From Aerococcaceae bacterium DSM 111020 (GTDB taxonomy: Bacteria > Bacillota > Bacilli > Lactobacillales > Aerococcaceae): 64,000 bases of DNA. Position numbers and translations under genes: made by a program. The notes beneath the pieces were generated by a model. The model saw only the letters and a list, made by a program, of their open reading frames with translations. It was not told the origin of the DNA and searched no databases. The stretch lies in contig JACBXP010000001.1 in the NCBI GenBank assembly GCA_015863185.1, forward strand, positions 62,001 to 126,000, read 5' to 3'. Position 1 is the stretch's first letter; every line of letters begins with the position of its first letter. Positions 55,358 through 64,000 of the stretch are shown here, one piece after another.

Positions 55358-56332
55358 ATGAACTATCAAGCGTTTAAGATTGCTTTGGCAGCAGTATTAT
55401 CAATTGTTGTTGCCCAATGGTTTCAATTAGAAAATGCGACAGCTGCAGGAATTATAGCGGTATTGACGGCATTAGAAACGCGACAGGCATCCTTTGAGCG
55501 TGGACTTCAATATATTATAGCGACCCTCATTGCCTTTGCTATTTCAACATTTACTTTTTATTTATTTGGGATTACGGTCTGGAGCTTTGGCTTATATCTA
55601 TTGTTGTTCGTACCGGTTGCGACCCATTTGAATTTAAAGGCAGCCATACCACCGATTTCTGTTTTAGTGACTCATTTTTTAGTTGCAGATAGTATTTCTT
55701 GGTTTTGGCATTTAAATGGCTTTTCGTTGATGCTTATTGGGGTGATTTTTGCAAATACGGTTAATATATGGATGCCAGATAATCACTCTAAAATAATGGC
55801 GCGTGTTGATGAAGTTGAAGATTTGATGCGCGATGTCTTATGGAGTTTCGGTCGTTGGATACGAAATGTCTCGGACACCAAGGATGAAAAAGAACCATCT
55901 TCTTTTGTTAAGGATCGTTTAGATCAACTTTCCGCAACACTTGAGGAGTTAAATCAAGAGAGTCTTTATGATTATAATAATCAAATGCTAGATAAAAATG
56001 ATTATTATTTGGAGTATACTAAGATGCGAAAAAATCAGTTAACCATTTTAGAGATGATGTGCCACACTATTAGTCATTTGAATTTAACGACCAAGTCTAA
56101 TCAATTATTAGCGGATTTATTTGATCAGACGGCAAATGAATTGGATGAAGATAATACGGGGAATACTTTATTGATGCAGTTAGCAGAATTATCTAAAGTT
56201 TATCAAGCTTCCACGTTACCAACATCCCGTCGAGAATTCGAGTCGCGAGCACTTCTTTATCATTTATTGTTGAATTTTGAAGCTTTCTTAAAATTGAAGC
56301 ATGATTTTTACCGGGAATATGGACATGGATAA
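55358..56332 (+). CDS. Aromatic acid exporter family protein (ArAE/DUF939-like)
   Basis: 324 aa. Five or six membrane helices (about 5-140) include the family start FKIALAAVLSIVVAQWF and ENATAAGIIAVLTALETRQAS, followed by a cytosolic helical domain (about 150-324). Transport function of this family is inferred from distant ArAE/FUSC relatives. The start at 55358 has AAGGAGA 7 bases upstream; the ATG at 55352 is too close to it. Confidence 0.85.
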   Translation: MNYQAFKIALAAVLSIVVAQWFQLENATAAGIIAVLTALETRQASFERGLQYIIATLIAFAISTFTFYLFGITVWSFGLYLLLFVPVATHLNLKAAIPPISVLVTHFLVADSISWFWHLNGFSLMLIGVIFANTVNIWMPDNHSKIMARVDEVEDLMRDVLWSFGRWIRNVSDTKDEKEPSSFVKDRLDQLSATLEELNQESLYDYNNQMLDKNDYYLEYTKMRKNQLTILEMMCHTISHLNLTTKSNQLLADLFDQTANELDEDNTGNTLLMQLAELSKVYQASTLPTSRREFESRALLYHLLLNFEAFLKLKHDFYREYGHG

Positions 56333-56364
56333 GAGCGATTATTTTATATAATAATGAAAAAAAC

Positions 56365-56435
56365 GACCATTATTAACTGTTTAAAGAGATCCCTGAATTG
56401 GTAGGGCTCATAACAGTAAACATGGTCGTTATATT
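56365..56435. terminator. Long palindrome between ArAE and VOC genes
   Basis: ACGACCAT and ATGGTCGT are the outer arms, with an ACTGTTTA/TAACAGT-type inner pairing and a small CCCT/AGGG hairpin. It is flanked by an A tract on the left and lies between convergent genes. Confidence 0.55.
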
Positions 56436-56476
56436 ATTTGATATAGTATGACTTCAAGTCAGAGATAGGGTTTTGT

Positions 56477-57364
56477 TTAGGCCTCTGTTTGGGTCGGGCT
56501 AGACTTTTGAACCGCTAAATTTGTTCCTGCAGGATCTTGAAGAGTGATGTAATTCATATCTTCAACAAAAGGATATTTGTTATCATCTAGTCTTTGAATA
56601 ATTTCTTGGAAATCATCGGCATTAGCTTCCCAAATAACCGTCCGGAGGCCTTGAGAATGTTCCTCAGAAGCCGGAATATCTTTTCCGTTCCAGAGATTTA
56701 AACCTAATTGATGATGGTATTCGCCAGTTGCTAAGAATGCTGCGGCATTTCCCATAAGAAACTTCACACCTAGACCAAGGACATCATGATAAAAATCAAC
56801 CACGTCTGTTAAGTTATTAACGTGAAGATGTACATGCCCCATATTTGTTCCGACTGGCATACCTTGGTATGCTTCTTGATCTGCTAATGCTAAGACACCT
56901 TCAGCATCCATGGGCTCGACGATTCCTGGAATTGTTCCGTCATCGTTAACGGTCCAGTCTGAAATATCTCTATCTACATATATTTCAATGCCATTTCCTT
57001 CTGGATCATCTAAATAAATAGCCTCACTATAGCTATGGTCACTGGCTCCAATGAGAGGTGTTTGAGTTTTGATTAAGTGTTTCAAAATATTCCCAAGGTC
57101 TTTTCGCGTCGGTAGTAATAAGGCTAAATGGTATAAGCCCGTTGTATGTTTCTTTTTAGCAACATCCGTTTCGTAAATGCGAATGAGCTCAATATCATCA
57201 GGTGTTCCTAAAGAAATCCATTTACTAGTCGCATCGGAGGTCAGCTTTTTTAAGCCAATTCTTTCAGTATAGAATTGGGCTAAACGCTCAGGATTTAAGG
57301 CATTGAGTGTTACAAAGAGTGTGTCAATTGAAGTAGTTGATTGGGTTCTTGGATTAAGTGTCAT
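56477..57364 (-). CDS. VOC-family protein (catechol 2,3-dioxygenase-like, CatE type)
   Basis: 295 aa, two tandem vicinal-oxygen-chelate modules: the first about 10-130, the second about 170-285 beginning MGHVHLHVNNLTDVVDFYHD. His and Glu metal ligands are suggested by HLHV and by NGIEIYVD. It may be a dioxygenase, glyoxalase or resistance protein; the substrate is unknown. A minus-strand promoter TTTACA (57424-57429), 16 bases, TATAAT (57402-57407) fits. Confidence 0.85.
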   Translation of the reverse strand: MTLNPRTQSTTSIDTLFVTLNALNPERLAQFYTERIGLKKLTSDATSKWISLGTPDDIELIRIYETDVAKKKHTTGLYHLALLLPTRKDLGNILKHLIKTQTPLIGASDHSYSEAIYLDDPEGNGIEIYVDRDISDWTVNDDGTIPGIVEPMDAEGVLALADQEAYQGMPVGTNMGHVHLHVNNLTDVVDFYHDVLGLGVKFLMGNAAAFLATGEYHHQLGLNLWNGKDIPASEEHSQGLRTVIWEANADDFQEIIQRLDDNKYPFVEDMNYITLQDPAGTNLAVQKSSPTQTEA

Positions 57365-57583
57365 ATTGAATTCCTTTCAAATTTAAAATATTTCGAATTC
57401 TATTATATATTATTAGAGATAAATGTAAAGTAGAATACTCATCACATATTTAAAAAAATAGGTAATAAAGCTAATGTTTGGAATATAGACGATTACTATA
57501 TCTAATATTGAGTTGAAACTTTAGAAACTAAAAAATAACCATTCTCTTTAACCGTCGCTTGGAGTGAATGATAAAAGAACAAA

Positions 57584-57613
57584 TTGCTAAAAGGGGTATA
57601 AATGTAGTATAAT
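57584..57613 (+). promoter_or_regulatory. Promoter of the ddl-murF gene group
   Basis: TTGCTA (57584-57589), 18-base spacer, TATAAT (57608-57613). The 300-base gap 57365-57664 otherwise holds only the divergent promoter of the VOC gene and A/T-rich sequence. Confidence 0.65.
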
Positions 57614-57664
57614 TTTCTATTGATAGAGAGTGAATGTATGAAATGATGGGAAGGGAGGAATAAG

Positions 57665-58411
57665 ATGAAAGATCTATATGTCCATTATGAAAATGTCACA
57701 AATAATGTTACGACCCGTGGTATTGATTTGATTGATGAAGATTTTTCGGCAGATTTTTTCCCTAAGAATATGATTTTATCAGAAGAACCTGTTGATTTCG
57801 GTCGATTTGATGCTCAAACAAATTTTAAAATACTACGTGGACAGCAAGAAGTTAAGCAATATATGCAAACTGTTCAAAGTGAGAAGTTACGCATTTCAAA
57901 TTGGACAGATTTTGAGTCGATTGAATCGATGCATTCGTTGGAACCAAGTGAAATTGCTGAATTGCTTTACCTATTCCATTCTTCACGAACAATACGTTCT
58001 GCATTTTTCTATAAACTGCAAAATAATTTTGTGTTTTTAACACTACCGAATGGATTAAATAAAACCTATTATCGTCATATCCAGCATTTCTATCCTCGCT
58101 TTGCACGAGTGATGACACATGCGATGGAAGCAGTAATCAATGACACGAAAGGATTTTTTGCCAGAAAAGTCAAATTAAAACGGATGCCTGAAGCGATTAG
58201 TGCAGAATTGTTGGATGACTTTAAAAATGGTGTAAAAGTCAATCTTAACCAAAGTTATGTTGCCAATAATATTTATTACATTCCTTTGGATATTATTGAA
58301 GATGATTTAACGAAATTAACCATTAATCAACGACCAAAAGAACATTTTGCTCTAATTTGTTACAATGAGCAGACAACCGAATGGCATTTAGAAAGCATTG
58401 AGCAGCAATAA
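57665..58411 (+). CDS. Hypothetical protein upstream of ddl
   Basis: 248 aa, soluble, no signal peptide, mixed alpha/beta. I recognise no domain. GGGAGG precedes the ATG. It is 13 bases upstream of ddl, so the two are probably co-transcribed and the gene may relate to cell-wall synthesis. That link is only positional. Confidence 0.75.
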   Translation: MKDLYVHYENVTNNVTTRGIDLIDEDFSADFFPKNMILSEEPVDFGRFDAQTNFKILRGQQEVKQYMQTVQSEKLRISNWTDFESIESMHSLEPSEIAELLYLFHSSRTIRSAFFYKLQNNFVFLTLPNGLNKTYYRHIQHFYPRFARVMTHAMEAVINDTKGFFARKVKLKRMPEAISAELLDDFKNGVKVNLNQSYVANNIYYIPLDIIEDDLTKLTINQRPKEHFALICYNEQTTEWHLESIEQQ

Positions 58412-58424
58412 CGGGAGGTTAATA

Positions 58425-59474
58425 ATGAAAGTAACAGTTTTATATGGTGGACAGAGTGCAGAGCATGACATATCGATATTATCTGCATTCAATATAATCT
58501 CATCACTGATCCGCTCCAATTACCAAGTGGATCCAATCTATATTCAAAGAGATGGCATTTGGTTAAAAGGAGCAGAAATTAATGACTTCTTGGATAATGC
58601 GGATGAATTGAAATTAAATATCTCGTCTGAAAATGTGACATATGTTGACTTAGCTGAATTAGCAAATGAAAAAAATATCGTCTTCCCAGTTTTACATGGT
58701 CCCAATGGTGAAGATGGGACGATTCAAGGTTTTTTAGAAGTATTAAACCTTCCTTATGTTGGATGCGGGGTGTCTGCAAGCGCAAATGGGATGGATAAAA
58801 TAGTATCTAAACATTTATTCTCTCAAGCAGATTTACCACAATTACCATATGTTGCATTCACTAAACATGATTGGGAGAACAATCAAGAGGAATATATTCA
58901 AAAATGTGAAGGGAGCTTATTATATCCTTTATTTGTGAAACCTGCGAATATGGGATCGAGTGTGGGGATTTCTCGAGTTGACAATTCACATGAGCTCACA
59001 GAAGCAGTCGAAAAAGCGTTGAAATTTGATCGTCGAATCGTCGTTGAACAAGGAATTACGGCAGATGAATGCGAAGTTGCGGTGTTAGGAAACAGTGATG
59101 TCAACATCAGTGTTGTCGGACGACTGGTTAAGATGACTGATTTCTATGATTATGAAGAAAAATATATCAATAATACAGTTGAGATGGAAGTGCCAGCGAA
59201 TTTACCTTCTGAAGTGGTTTCCAGTATTCAAGAATATGCTTATCGTGCCTATAAAGTCATCGATGGGACCGGACTTGCACGTGTTGATTTCTTTGTAACG
59301 AATAACAATGATATCTATATTAATGAAATCAATACGATGCCAGGTTTTACAGAATTTAGCATGTATCCAGTCCTGTGGCAAGCAACAGGTATTGATGAGC
59401 GTGACTTAATCGAAGAATTGATTCAATTAGGTTTGAAACACTATGAAGCCAAACAAAATTTATGGCAAGAATAA
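58425..59474 (+). CDS. ddl: D-alanine--D-alanine ligase
   Basis: 349 aa ATP-grasp ligase. It makes D-Ala-D-Ala for peptidoglycan. VLYGGQSAEHDISI is at the N-terminus, FVKPANMGSSVGI in the ATP region, and NEINTMPGFTE near the C-terminus. The dipeptide/depsipeptide specificity residue cannot be called without alignment, although a YxxK-type region (YDYEEKYI) suggests the normal Tyr. The start at 58425 has GGAGG upstream. Confidence 0.96.
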   Translation: MKVTVLYGGQSAEHDISILSAFNIISSLIRSNYQVDPIYIQRDGIWLKGAEINDFLDNADELKLNISSENVTYVDLAELANEKNIVFPVLHGPNGEDGTIQGFLEVLNLPYVGCGVSASANGMDKIVSKHLFSQADLPQLPYVAFTKHDWENNQEEYIQKCEGSLLYPLFVKPANMGSSVGISRVDNSHELTEAVEKALKFDRRIVVEQGITADECEVAVLGNSDVNISVVGRLVKMTDFYDYEEKYINNTVEMEVPANLPSEVVSSIQEYAYRAYKVIDGTGLARVDFFVTNNNDIYINEINTMPGFTEFSMYPVLWQATGIDERDLIEELIQLGLKHYEAKQNLWQE

Positions 59475-59490
59475 GACAGGAGAATTGTAT

Positions 59491-60897
59491 TTGAGACCGA
59501 TAACCATTGCGGAAATTAAGTCAGCTATTAATAATGCGAAATATGAAGGCAATCAAGAAGACTTGAAAATCAATCGGGTTGAGTTTGATTCTCGAAAAGC
59601 AGAATCAGGGACGCTCTTTGTTCCATTAACAGGTGGGAATACAGACGGGCATTCTTATATTCAAACTGCTATTGATCAAGGTGCCACCGCTTGTTTATGG
59701 CAAAAGAACCATGAACAAGAAGCACCAACAAATCAAATAGAAGTCATCTATGTTGAAGATACATTAGTAGCTTTTCAGCAATTAGCACATTATTATCGTC
59801 GTCTAATCGATCCGATTGTTGTTGGGGTGACCGGAAGCAATGGGAAGACCACAACGAAAGATATGCTCGAAGCTGTGTTGACTGCCAAATATCATGTCCA
59901 TAAAACCCAAGGAAATTATAATAATGAAATTGGTGTACCTTACACCATTTTGCAAATGCCGGAAGACACGGAAGTCCTTGTTTGTGAGATGGGGATGAGT
60001 GGTTTTGGTGAGATTGCTGAATTGACTCGTATTGCCGAGCCGAATGTTGCAGTGATTACTTTAATTGGTGAAAGTCATTTGGAACATTTAGGTTCAAGGC
60101 AAGGAATTGCTCAGGCTAAATTAGAAATTTTAGATGGCTTACGGGATGAGGGAGTGTTAATTTACCCCTTTAATGAGCCTTTGATTCATAATTATTTGGA
60201 AAAGAATGCAGACACCGTTGAAACAATAACGATCGGATTTGAATCCGAGGCGGATGTTTATGCTTTTGATATGATTGAGGAACAAACACAAACTTATTTT
60301 AAAACGAATTTAGATCCGAGTGTTCGTTGTATTATTCCAGTAATGGGTTCTTATAATGTTTCCAATGCCTTAATTGCGCTTGGTGTAGCTCAATATTTAA
60401 ATGTTCCGATAGAACAGGCCATCTTTCAATTAGCTCAATTTAAATTAACAGCGAATCGTTTAGAATGGCTTGAGACGAAGCAAGGGGCTCAATTATTAAA
60501 TGACGCCTACAATGCAAGCCCTACTTCAATGCATTCTGTAATACACACTTTTTCAAATCTTAAAGTTCAACCCAGCCAGCGAAAAATATTACTGTTGGGG
60601 GATATTCGTGAACTTGGAGAGCAAAGTGCAGAGATGCATCGTCAATTGAGTGAGTCGATTAATGTGAACAAAATTGATAAAGTATATCTCTTTGGGGAAG
60701 AAATGAAATATTTATATGATATACTGCAAGAAAAAATGGCTGATAGTGATTTATTTTACGAAAAAGACAATCATGACAAGGTTACTCAACAACTCGCTTC
60801 GACTTTAACTAAACAAGATTTAATTCTTGTGAAATCAAGTTTCGGAACAGATTTACTACAAATCGTTCAACATTTGACACAAGGAAACTCACAATAA
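59491..60897 (+). CDS. murF: UDP-N-acetylmuramoyl-tripeptide--D-alanyl-D-alanine ligase
   Basis: 468 aa. It adds the D-Ala-D-Ala made by Ddl to the UDP-MurNAc tripeptide. The ATP loop TGSNGKTTTKDML is at about residue 112, and NDAYNASPTSM and GDIRELGE are Mur-ligase motifs. The TTG at 59491 is preferred (AGGAG 8 bases upstream); an ATG at 59443 lies inside ddl. ddl-murF adjacency is common in Firmicutes. Confidence 0.95.
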   Translation: MRPITIAEIKSAINNAKYEGNQEDLKINRVEFDSRKAESGTLFVPLTGGNTDGHSYIQTAIDQGATACLWQKNHEQEAPTNQIEVIYVEDTLVAFQQLAHYYRRLIDPIVVGVTGSNGKTTTKDMLEAVLTAKYHVHKTQGNYNNEIGVPYTILQMPEDTEVLVCEMGMSGFGEIAELTRIAEPNVAVITLIGESHLEHLGSRQGIAQAKLEILDGLRDEGVLIYPFNEPLIHNYLEKNADTVETITIGFESEADVYAFDMIEEQTQTYFKTNLDPSVRCIIPVMGSYNVSNALIALGVAQYLNVPIEQAIFQLAQFKLTANRLEWLETKQGAQLLNDAYNASPTSMHSVIHTFSNLKVQPSQRKILLLGDIRELGEQSAEMHRQLSESINVNKIDKVYLFGEEMKYLYDILQEKMADSDLFYEKDNHDKVTQQLASTLTKQDLILVKSSFGTDLLQIVQHLTQGNSQ

Positions 60898-60908
60898 ATA
60901 AAAATTAT

Positions 60909-60937
60909 TTGTTGTAATAAACAAACCATGTTACAAT
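60909..60937 (+). promoter_or_regulatory. Promoter of the DEAD-box helicase gene
   Basis: TTGTTG (60909-60914), 17-base spacer, TACAAT (60932-60937). It would give a 5' UTR of roughly 320 bases. Confidence 0.55.
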
Positions 60938-60970
60938 ATGAGTTAGTAACATATCGGTTTAATAAAATCT

Positions 60971-61016
60971 GGCCGCTGAACCGTCCACATTTTCTTATGT
61001 GGGGTGTTTTGCGGTC
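60971..61016 (+). other. Structured element in the helicase 5' leader
   Basis: GGCCGC (60971-60976) pairs with GCGGTC (61011-61016), enclosing CCACAT/ATGTGG (60985-60990 with 60997-61002) across an internal loop. The following tract TCTTTGTGTTATT is a weak T run. It may be the murF terminator, an attenuator, or a regulatory RNA structure. The remaining 250 bases to the helicase start contain no open gene; I see short A/T repeats and one GATGTTT/AAACATC pairing. Confidence 0.5.
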
Positions 61017-61265
61017 TTTGTGTTATTACGAAGAAATGAATACAAGTGGCAATATGAGTTAATTTATTGACTCAAGATGTATTTCAGGCAATGATAGAAT
61101 TACCTATTTACTTTCATGTTACGAGATGTTTCTATTATTATTATTAATGATGAAGTAAGAAAACATCCCGATCCTACATTGTCCCAATCGTTCATATAAG
61201 CGTTCCGTTCCTAACTGAATGATAAGATTCTCTTGAAAAGCAATTATAGAAAAGGACAAGATAAA

Positions 61266-62783
61266 TTGAAATTTAACGAACTAAATTTAGATACCCGTAC
61301 CCTTAAAACATTAAATGAACTTGGTTTTGAAGAACCGACACCGATACAACAAATGGCAATTCCTGTTGCGCTTGAAGGCCGAGATTTAATTGGACAAGCT
61401 CAGACAGGAACAGGGAAAACAGCAGCATTTGGTTTACCAATGCTTGAAAAAATTGATCCCGAAGACAAATCCATTCAAGGACTTGTCGTTGCCCCAACTC
61501 GGGAATTAGCGATTCAAGTCCAAGAAGAATTATTCCGATTAGGAAAAGGTGTGCGTGCCAGAGTTTATCCAGTATATGGTGGTGCTCCCATTGGTAAACA
61601 AATCGAACGAATAAAACGAAATAATCCACATGTTATCGTTGGAACACCCGGGCGTATTATTGATTTAATTAAACGAAATGTTCTGAAATTAAATCATTTA
61701 CAAACGCTTGTTCTTGATGAGGCAGATGAAATGCTCAATATGGGATTTATCGACGATATTCGTGAAATCTTTAATCACACCCCTGCAACACGTCAGACCA
61801 TGCTATTTAGTGCTACGATGCCGAAAGAAGTTAAACGATTAGGTGAACAGTTTCTTTCAAATCCAGAACACGTTAAAATAGAAGCAACACAGATGACAGC
61901 AGATTTGATAGATCAGTATTTTATAAAATGTCATGATAAAGAAAAGTTTGATATTTTAACACGCTTAATTGATGTTCAATCACCAAAACAAGCAATTGTT
62001 TTTTGTCGAACCAAAAAACGTGTCGATGAGGTAGGGCGTGGATTAAGTCTCAGAGGTTATAATGCAGAATTAATTCATGGAGATATCACTCAACAAAAAC
62101 GTACTAGTGTTATTAGAGAATTTCGTGATGAAAACATTGAAATTTTGGTAGCGACAGATGTCGCGGCACGGGGATTAGATATCTCTGGGGTAACACATGT
62201 ATATAATTATGATATTCCTCAAGATCCCGAAAGTTATGTGCACCGTATCGGAAGAACAGGTCGTGCAGGAAGTGATGGCATGTCGATGACATTTGTTCAA
62301 CCGAATGAAATGGCTTATTTAAGAACCATTGAAAAGTTAATTCGTAAGGAAATGTCACCAATGCGACCACCGACTGATGAAGAGGCGCAACAAGGACAAA
62401 TTCAACAAATTATCGATGAGACGAATAAAATTTTAGAAGAAGAAAATATCAGTCACTTACGTAACGCAGCGAAATTATTATTGCAGCATTATGATGAGAA
62501 TGATTTAGTTTCAGCCTTACTGAGCCAATTAGTGGATACAACCAATGATGTGGAAGTGTTTATTTCACCACAGAAACCATTACCCAATGCCAAGAATAAA
62601 GGTCGTGGACATCAGAAAGGTTATAAAGGGAAACGTCGTCGCAATGATCGAAATCGTTATGACAAAAAACGGAATGATCGCCGTCGTTCTAAACAAACAT
62701 CAAATAGACAGCAAGATCATTCAAATAAAAAATCCCAAAACAAACAAGGAAATAATTTCAAGATAAAAAATAAGAAAGATTAA
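61266..62783 (+). CDS. cshA: DEAD-box ATP-dependent RNA helicase (CshA type)
   Basis: 505 aa. The order of motifs is complete: Q motif (FEEPTPIQQMAIP), AQTGTGKT, PTRELAIQ, DEADEM, SAT, ATDVAARGLD and HRIGRTGR. A basic, low-complexity C-terminal tail rich in Lys, Arg, Asn and Gln (about 440-505) is for RNA binding. CshA unwinds RNA in the degradosome and in ribosome assembly, especially in the cold. The TTG at 61266 (MKFNELNL) fits the family start and AAAGGA; a reading from 61233 is less likely. Confidence 0.94.
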   Translation: MKFNELNLDTRTLKTLNELGFEEPTPIQQMAIPVALEGRDLIGQAQTGTGKTAAFGLPMLEKIDPEDKSIQGLVVAPTRELAIQVQEELFRLGKGVRARVYPVYGGAPIGKQIERIKRNNPHVIVGTPGRIIDLIKRNVLKLNHLQTLVLDEADEMLNMGFIDDIREIFNHTPATRQTMLFSATMPKEVKRLGEQFLSNPEHVKIEATQMTADLIDQYFIKCHDKEKFDILTRLIDVQSPKQAIVFCRTKKRVDEVGRGLSLRGYNAELIHGDITQQKRTSVIREFRDENIEILVATDVAARGLDISGVTHVYNYDIPQDPESYVHRIGRTGRAGSDGMSMTFVQPNEMAYLRTIEKLIRKEMSPMRPPTDEEAQQGQIQQIIDETNKILEEENISHLRNAAKLLLQHYDENDLVSALLSQLVDTTNDVEVFISPQKPLPNAKNKGRGHQKGYKGKRRRNDRNRYDKKRNDRRRSKQTSNRQQDHSNKKSQNKQGNNFKIKNKKD

Positions 62784-62795
62784 GGTAAATAATTC

Positions 62796-63200
62796 ATGCG
62801 TATTGGAACAGATATCATTGAAATCAGACGCATTAGAGAAGTGATTCAGAGAAATCAACGATTTGCTGAAAAAGTCTTAACAAGCGAGGAATTTAAAATC
62901 TATGAGAGATATCCTTTAGGACGCAGAGAAGAATTTTTAGCTGGGCGTTTTTCAGCCAAAGAAGCTTATGGTAAAGCACTCAGAACAGGTGTGGGAACCA
63001 GTTTGAAATTTACTGATATTGAAATATTGCCGAATGAACTTGGTATTCCATTTATTACTAAAGGACCTGTCATAAAAGAAGCGCAAGTATCAATCAGCCA
63101 TACGAAAGAATATGCTACCGCGATGGTTTTGATTGAATTAACTGAAATGAAAATACAAGAAAAGTTAAAGCACTTTGAAAGGAAAAAGGAGAGAAAGTAA
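62796..63200 (+). CDS. acpS: Holo-[acyl-carrier-protein] synthase
   Basis: 134 aa, slightly longer than the usual 115-125 because of a basic tail. It moves 4'-phosphopantetheine from CoA to ACP. Family motifs are GTDIIEIRRI at the N-terminus, GRFSAKEAYGKAL, and SISHTKEYATA. It is 12 bases after cshA and 1 base before alr, the cshA-acpS-alr order common in Gram-positives. Confidence 0.96.
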   Translation: MRIGTDIIEIRRIREVIQRNQRFAEKVLTSEEFKIYERYPLGRREEFLAGRFSAKEAYGKALRTGVGTSLKFTDIEILPNELGIPFITKGPVIKEAQVSISHTKEYATAMVLIELTEMKIQEKLKHFERKKERK

Positions 63201-63201
63201 A

Positions 63202-64000
63202 GTGGAGAACTGGATCCATCGACCGACCCGGGCTCGTGTTCATTTACCAACGTTTAAAGATAATATTCAGTGGTTATTGAAATATCGAACGTCCCCTGGT
63301 CAAAAAGTATTCGCAACCATAAAAGCTAATGGCTATGGACATGGAGCTGTTGAAATAGGAAAAGTAGCTCTTTCAGCGGGGGTTCATGGTTTAGCTGTGG
63401 CTACTGTTGAAGAAGCGATTGAGTTACGAGAAGCAGATATTGATACGGTTCCAATACTTGTTCTAGGTCATACTTTACCTGAAGGCATTCATGATATCTT
63501 AAAATATCAATTAACCATTACCGTTAGTGATACCGATTTTTTTGACTCTGTTGAAGATTATCTCAACAAACAGGATTCAAGGATACTTGGTCATACTAAG
63601 CTCAAAGTGCACCTTGCAGTGGACACGGGAATGTCTCGGATTGGTGTGCGAACAGTGGAGGAGCTACATGAATTTATCGAAAAAGTTCAAGAATACTCCT
63701 GGGTTGATTGGGAAGGTGCTTTTACGCATTTTGCTACCGCTGGTGGGGGTTCTGCTTCTTATATTGAGGATCAATTGGCTAAGTGGCGACAACTGGAACA
63801 ACACTTGCCTAACTCTGTTAAAGAACGACATTATGCAAATTCCGCGATGGGATTATGGCATGGTAATGCGATGCCAGAATCGACGATTGTTCGCTTTGGT
63901 ATTGCAATGTACGGACTAGATCCTAAAGATGCCTTAATAACGGATGAAGATTTACCAAAGTTACAAAATGAAAATTTAGAAGCACTGAAACCAGCCCTGG
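63202..64000 (+). CDS. alr: Alanine racemase, 5' part
   Basis: 266 codons visible; the gene runs off the window. It makes D-alanine, the substrate of Ddl, with pyridoxal phosphate. The Schiff-base Lys is K41 in IKANGYGHG, and LAVDTGMSRIGVR and RFGIAMYGLDP are typical. The usual Ala of the KANAYGHG motif is Gly. The GTG at 63202 has AAGGAG about 10 bases upstream. Confidence 0.95.
   Translation, partial: MENWIHRPTRARVHLPTFKDNIQWLLKYRTSPGQKVFATIKANGYGHGAVEIGKVALSAGVHGLAVATVEEAIELREADIDTVPILVLGHTLPEGIHDILKYQLTITVSDTDFFDSVEDYLNKQDSRILGHTKLKVHLAVDTGMSRIGVRTVEELHEFIEKVQEYSWVDWEGAFTHFATAGGGSASYIEDQLAKWRQLEQHLPNSVKERHYANSAMGLWHGNAMPESTIVRFGIAMYGLDPKDALITDEDLPKLQNENLEALKPAL

Noticed and set aside
1-64000. 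CRISPR arrays, insertion sequences, prophage genes, tRNA or rRNA genes
   Set aside because: None seen by eye: no regularly spaced repeats, no transposase or integrase ORF, and no rRNA-like block. A tRNA scan was not possible by hand, so a single tRNA in a gap cannot be fully excluded.

Overview
The window is a low-GC (roughly 35-40% by eye), densely coded chromosomal segment of a Firmicute of the order Lactobacillales. Supporting signs are Gram-positive ribosome binding sites (AGGAGG) with frequent TTG and GTG starts, an enterococcal-type ntp V-ATPase operon, a group II ECF transporter module, PyrR attenuation with a class 1A PyrD, LuxS, and a LysM wall protein. The family Aerococcaceae or a neighbour is my best guess from gene content only. 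I saw no rRNA, tRNA, CRISPR array, insertion sequence or phage gene.

Layout. 1-10037: 3' end of a KtrB/TrkH K+ channel, ktrA, then the V-ATPase operon ntpF-I-K-E-C-G-A-B-D, whose proteolipid keeps all five Na+ ligands known from Enterococcus hirae NtpK. 10313-14153: ecfA1-ecfA2-ecfT, truA and an unknown gene. 14248-18827: MscS channel, amidase, an unknown gene, a frameshifted GNAT gene, and an RluA-like protein that has lost its catalytic loop. 19036-24091: nrdD-nrdG behind two NrdR boxes, a GalU homologue with a lost active-site Arg, and an acyltransferase with a frameshifted N-terminus. 24184-30248: seven-LysM protein, an amino-acid ABC importer, a flavoprotein and an ECF S component. 30496-31346: rplM-rpsI behind an L13-type leader. 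31514-35144: GT1 glycosyltransferase, an SDR with a CcpA site, and a UDP-glucose dehydrogenase. 35236-38806: divergent pyrD and pyrBC with PyrR control. 38973-50555: tkt, a GntR regulator and a hexuronate operon (GPH symporter, uxaC, uxuA, SDR reductase, HAD hydrolase, GH3 hydrolase, kdgA). 50625-58411: Cof phosphatase, YigZ, luxS, NUDIX, alpha/beta hydrolase, efp, ArAE exporter, VOC protein, unknown gene. 58425-64000: ddl, murF, a cshA-type helicase with a long leader, acpS and the 5' part of alr.

How the genes work together. Ion homeostasis (Na+ V-ATPase plus Ktr), vitamin uptake (EcfAAT with an S component in trans), anaerobic deoxynucleotide synthesis, UMP synthesis and peptidoglycan precursor synthesis are core modules. 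The accessory part is the hexuronate cluster: glucuronate would go through fructuronate, mannonate and KDG to KDPG and be cleaved to pyruvate and glyceraldehyde-3-phosphate. A KDG kinase is missing, and a cytosolic GH3 hydrolase and a HAD phosphatase are added, so the cluster may feed on glucuronides rather than free glucuronate. No wholly new multi-gene system was evident. The most unusual items are the catalytic-loop-less RluA homologue, the altered GalU, two single-A frameshifts, the structured cshA leader, and twin operator-like sites before the uronate operon.
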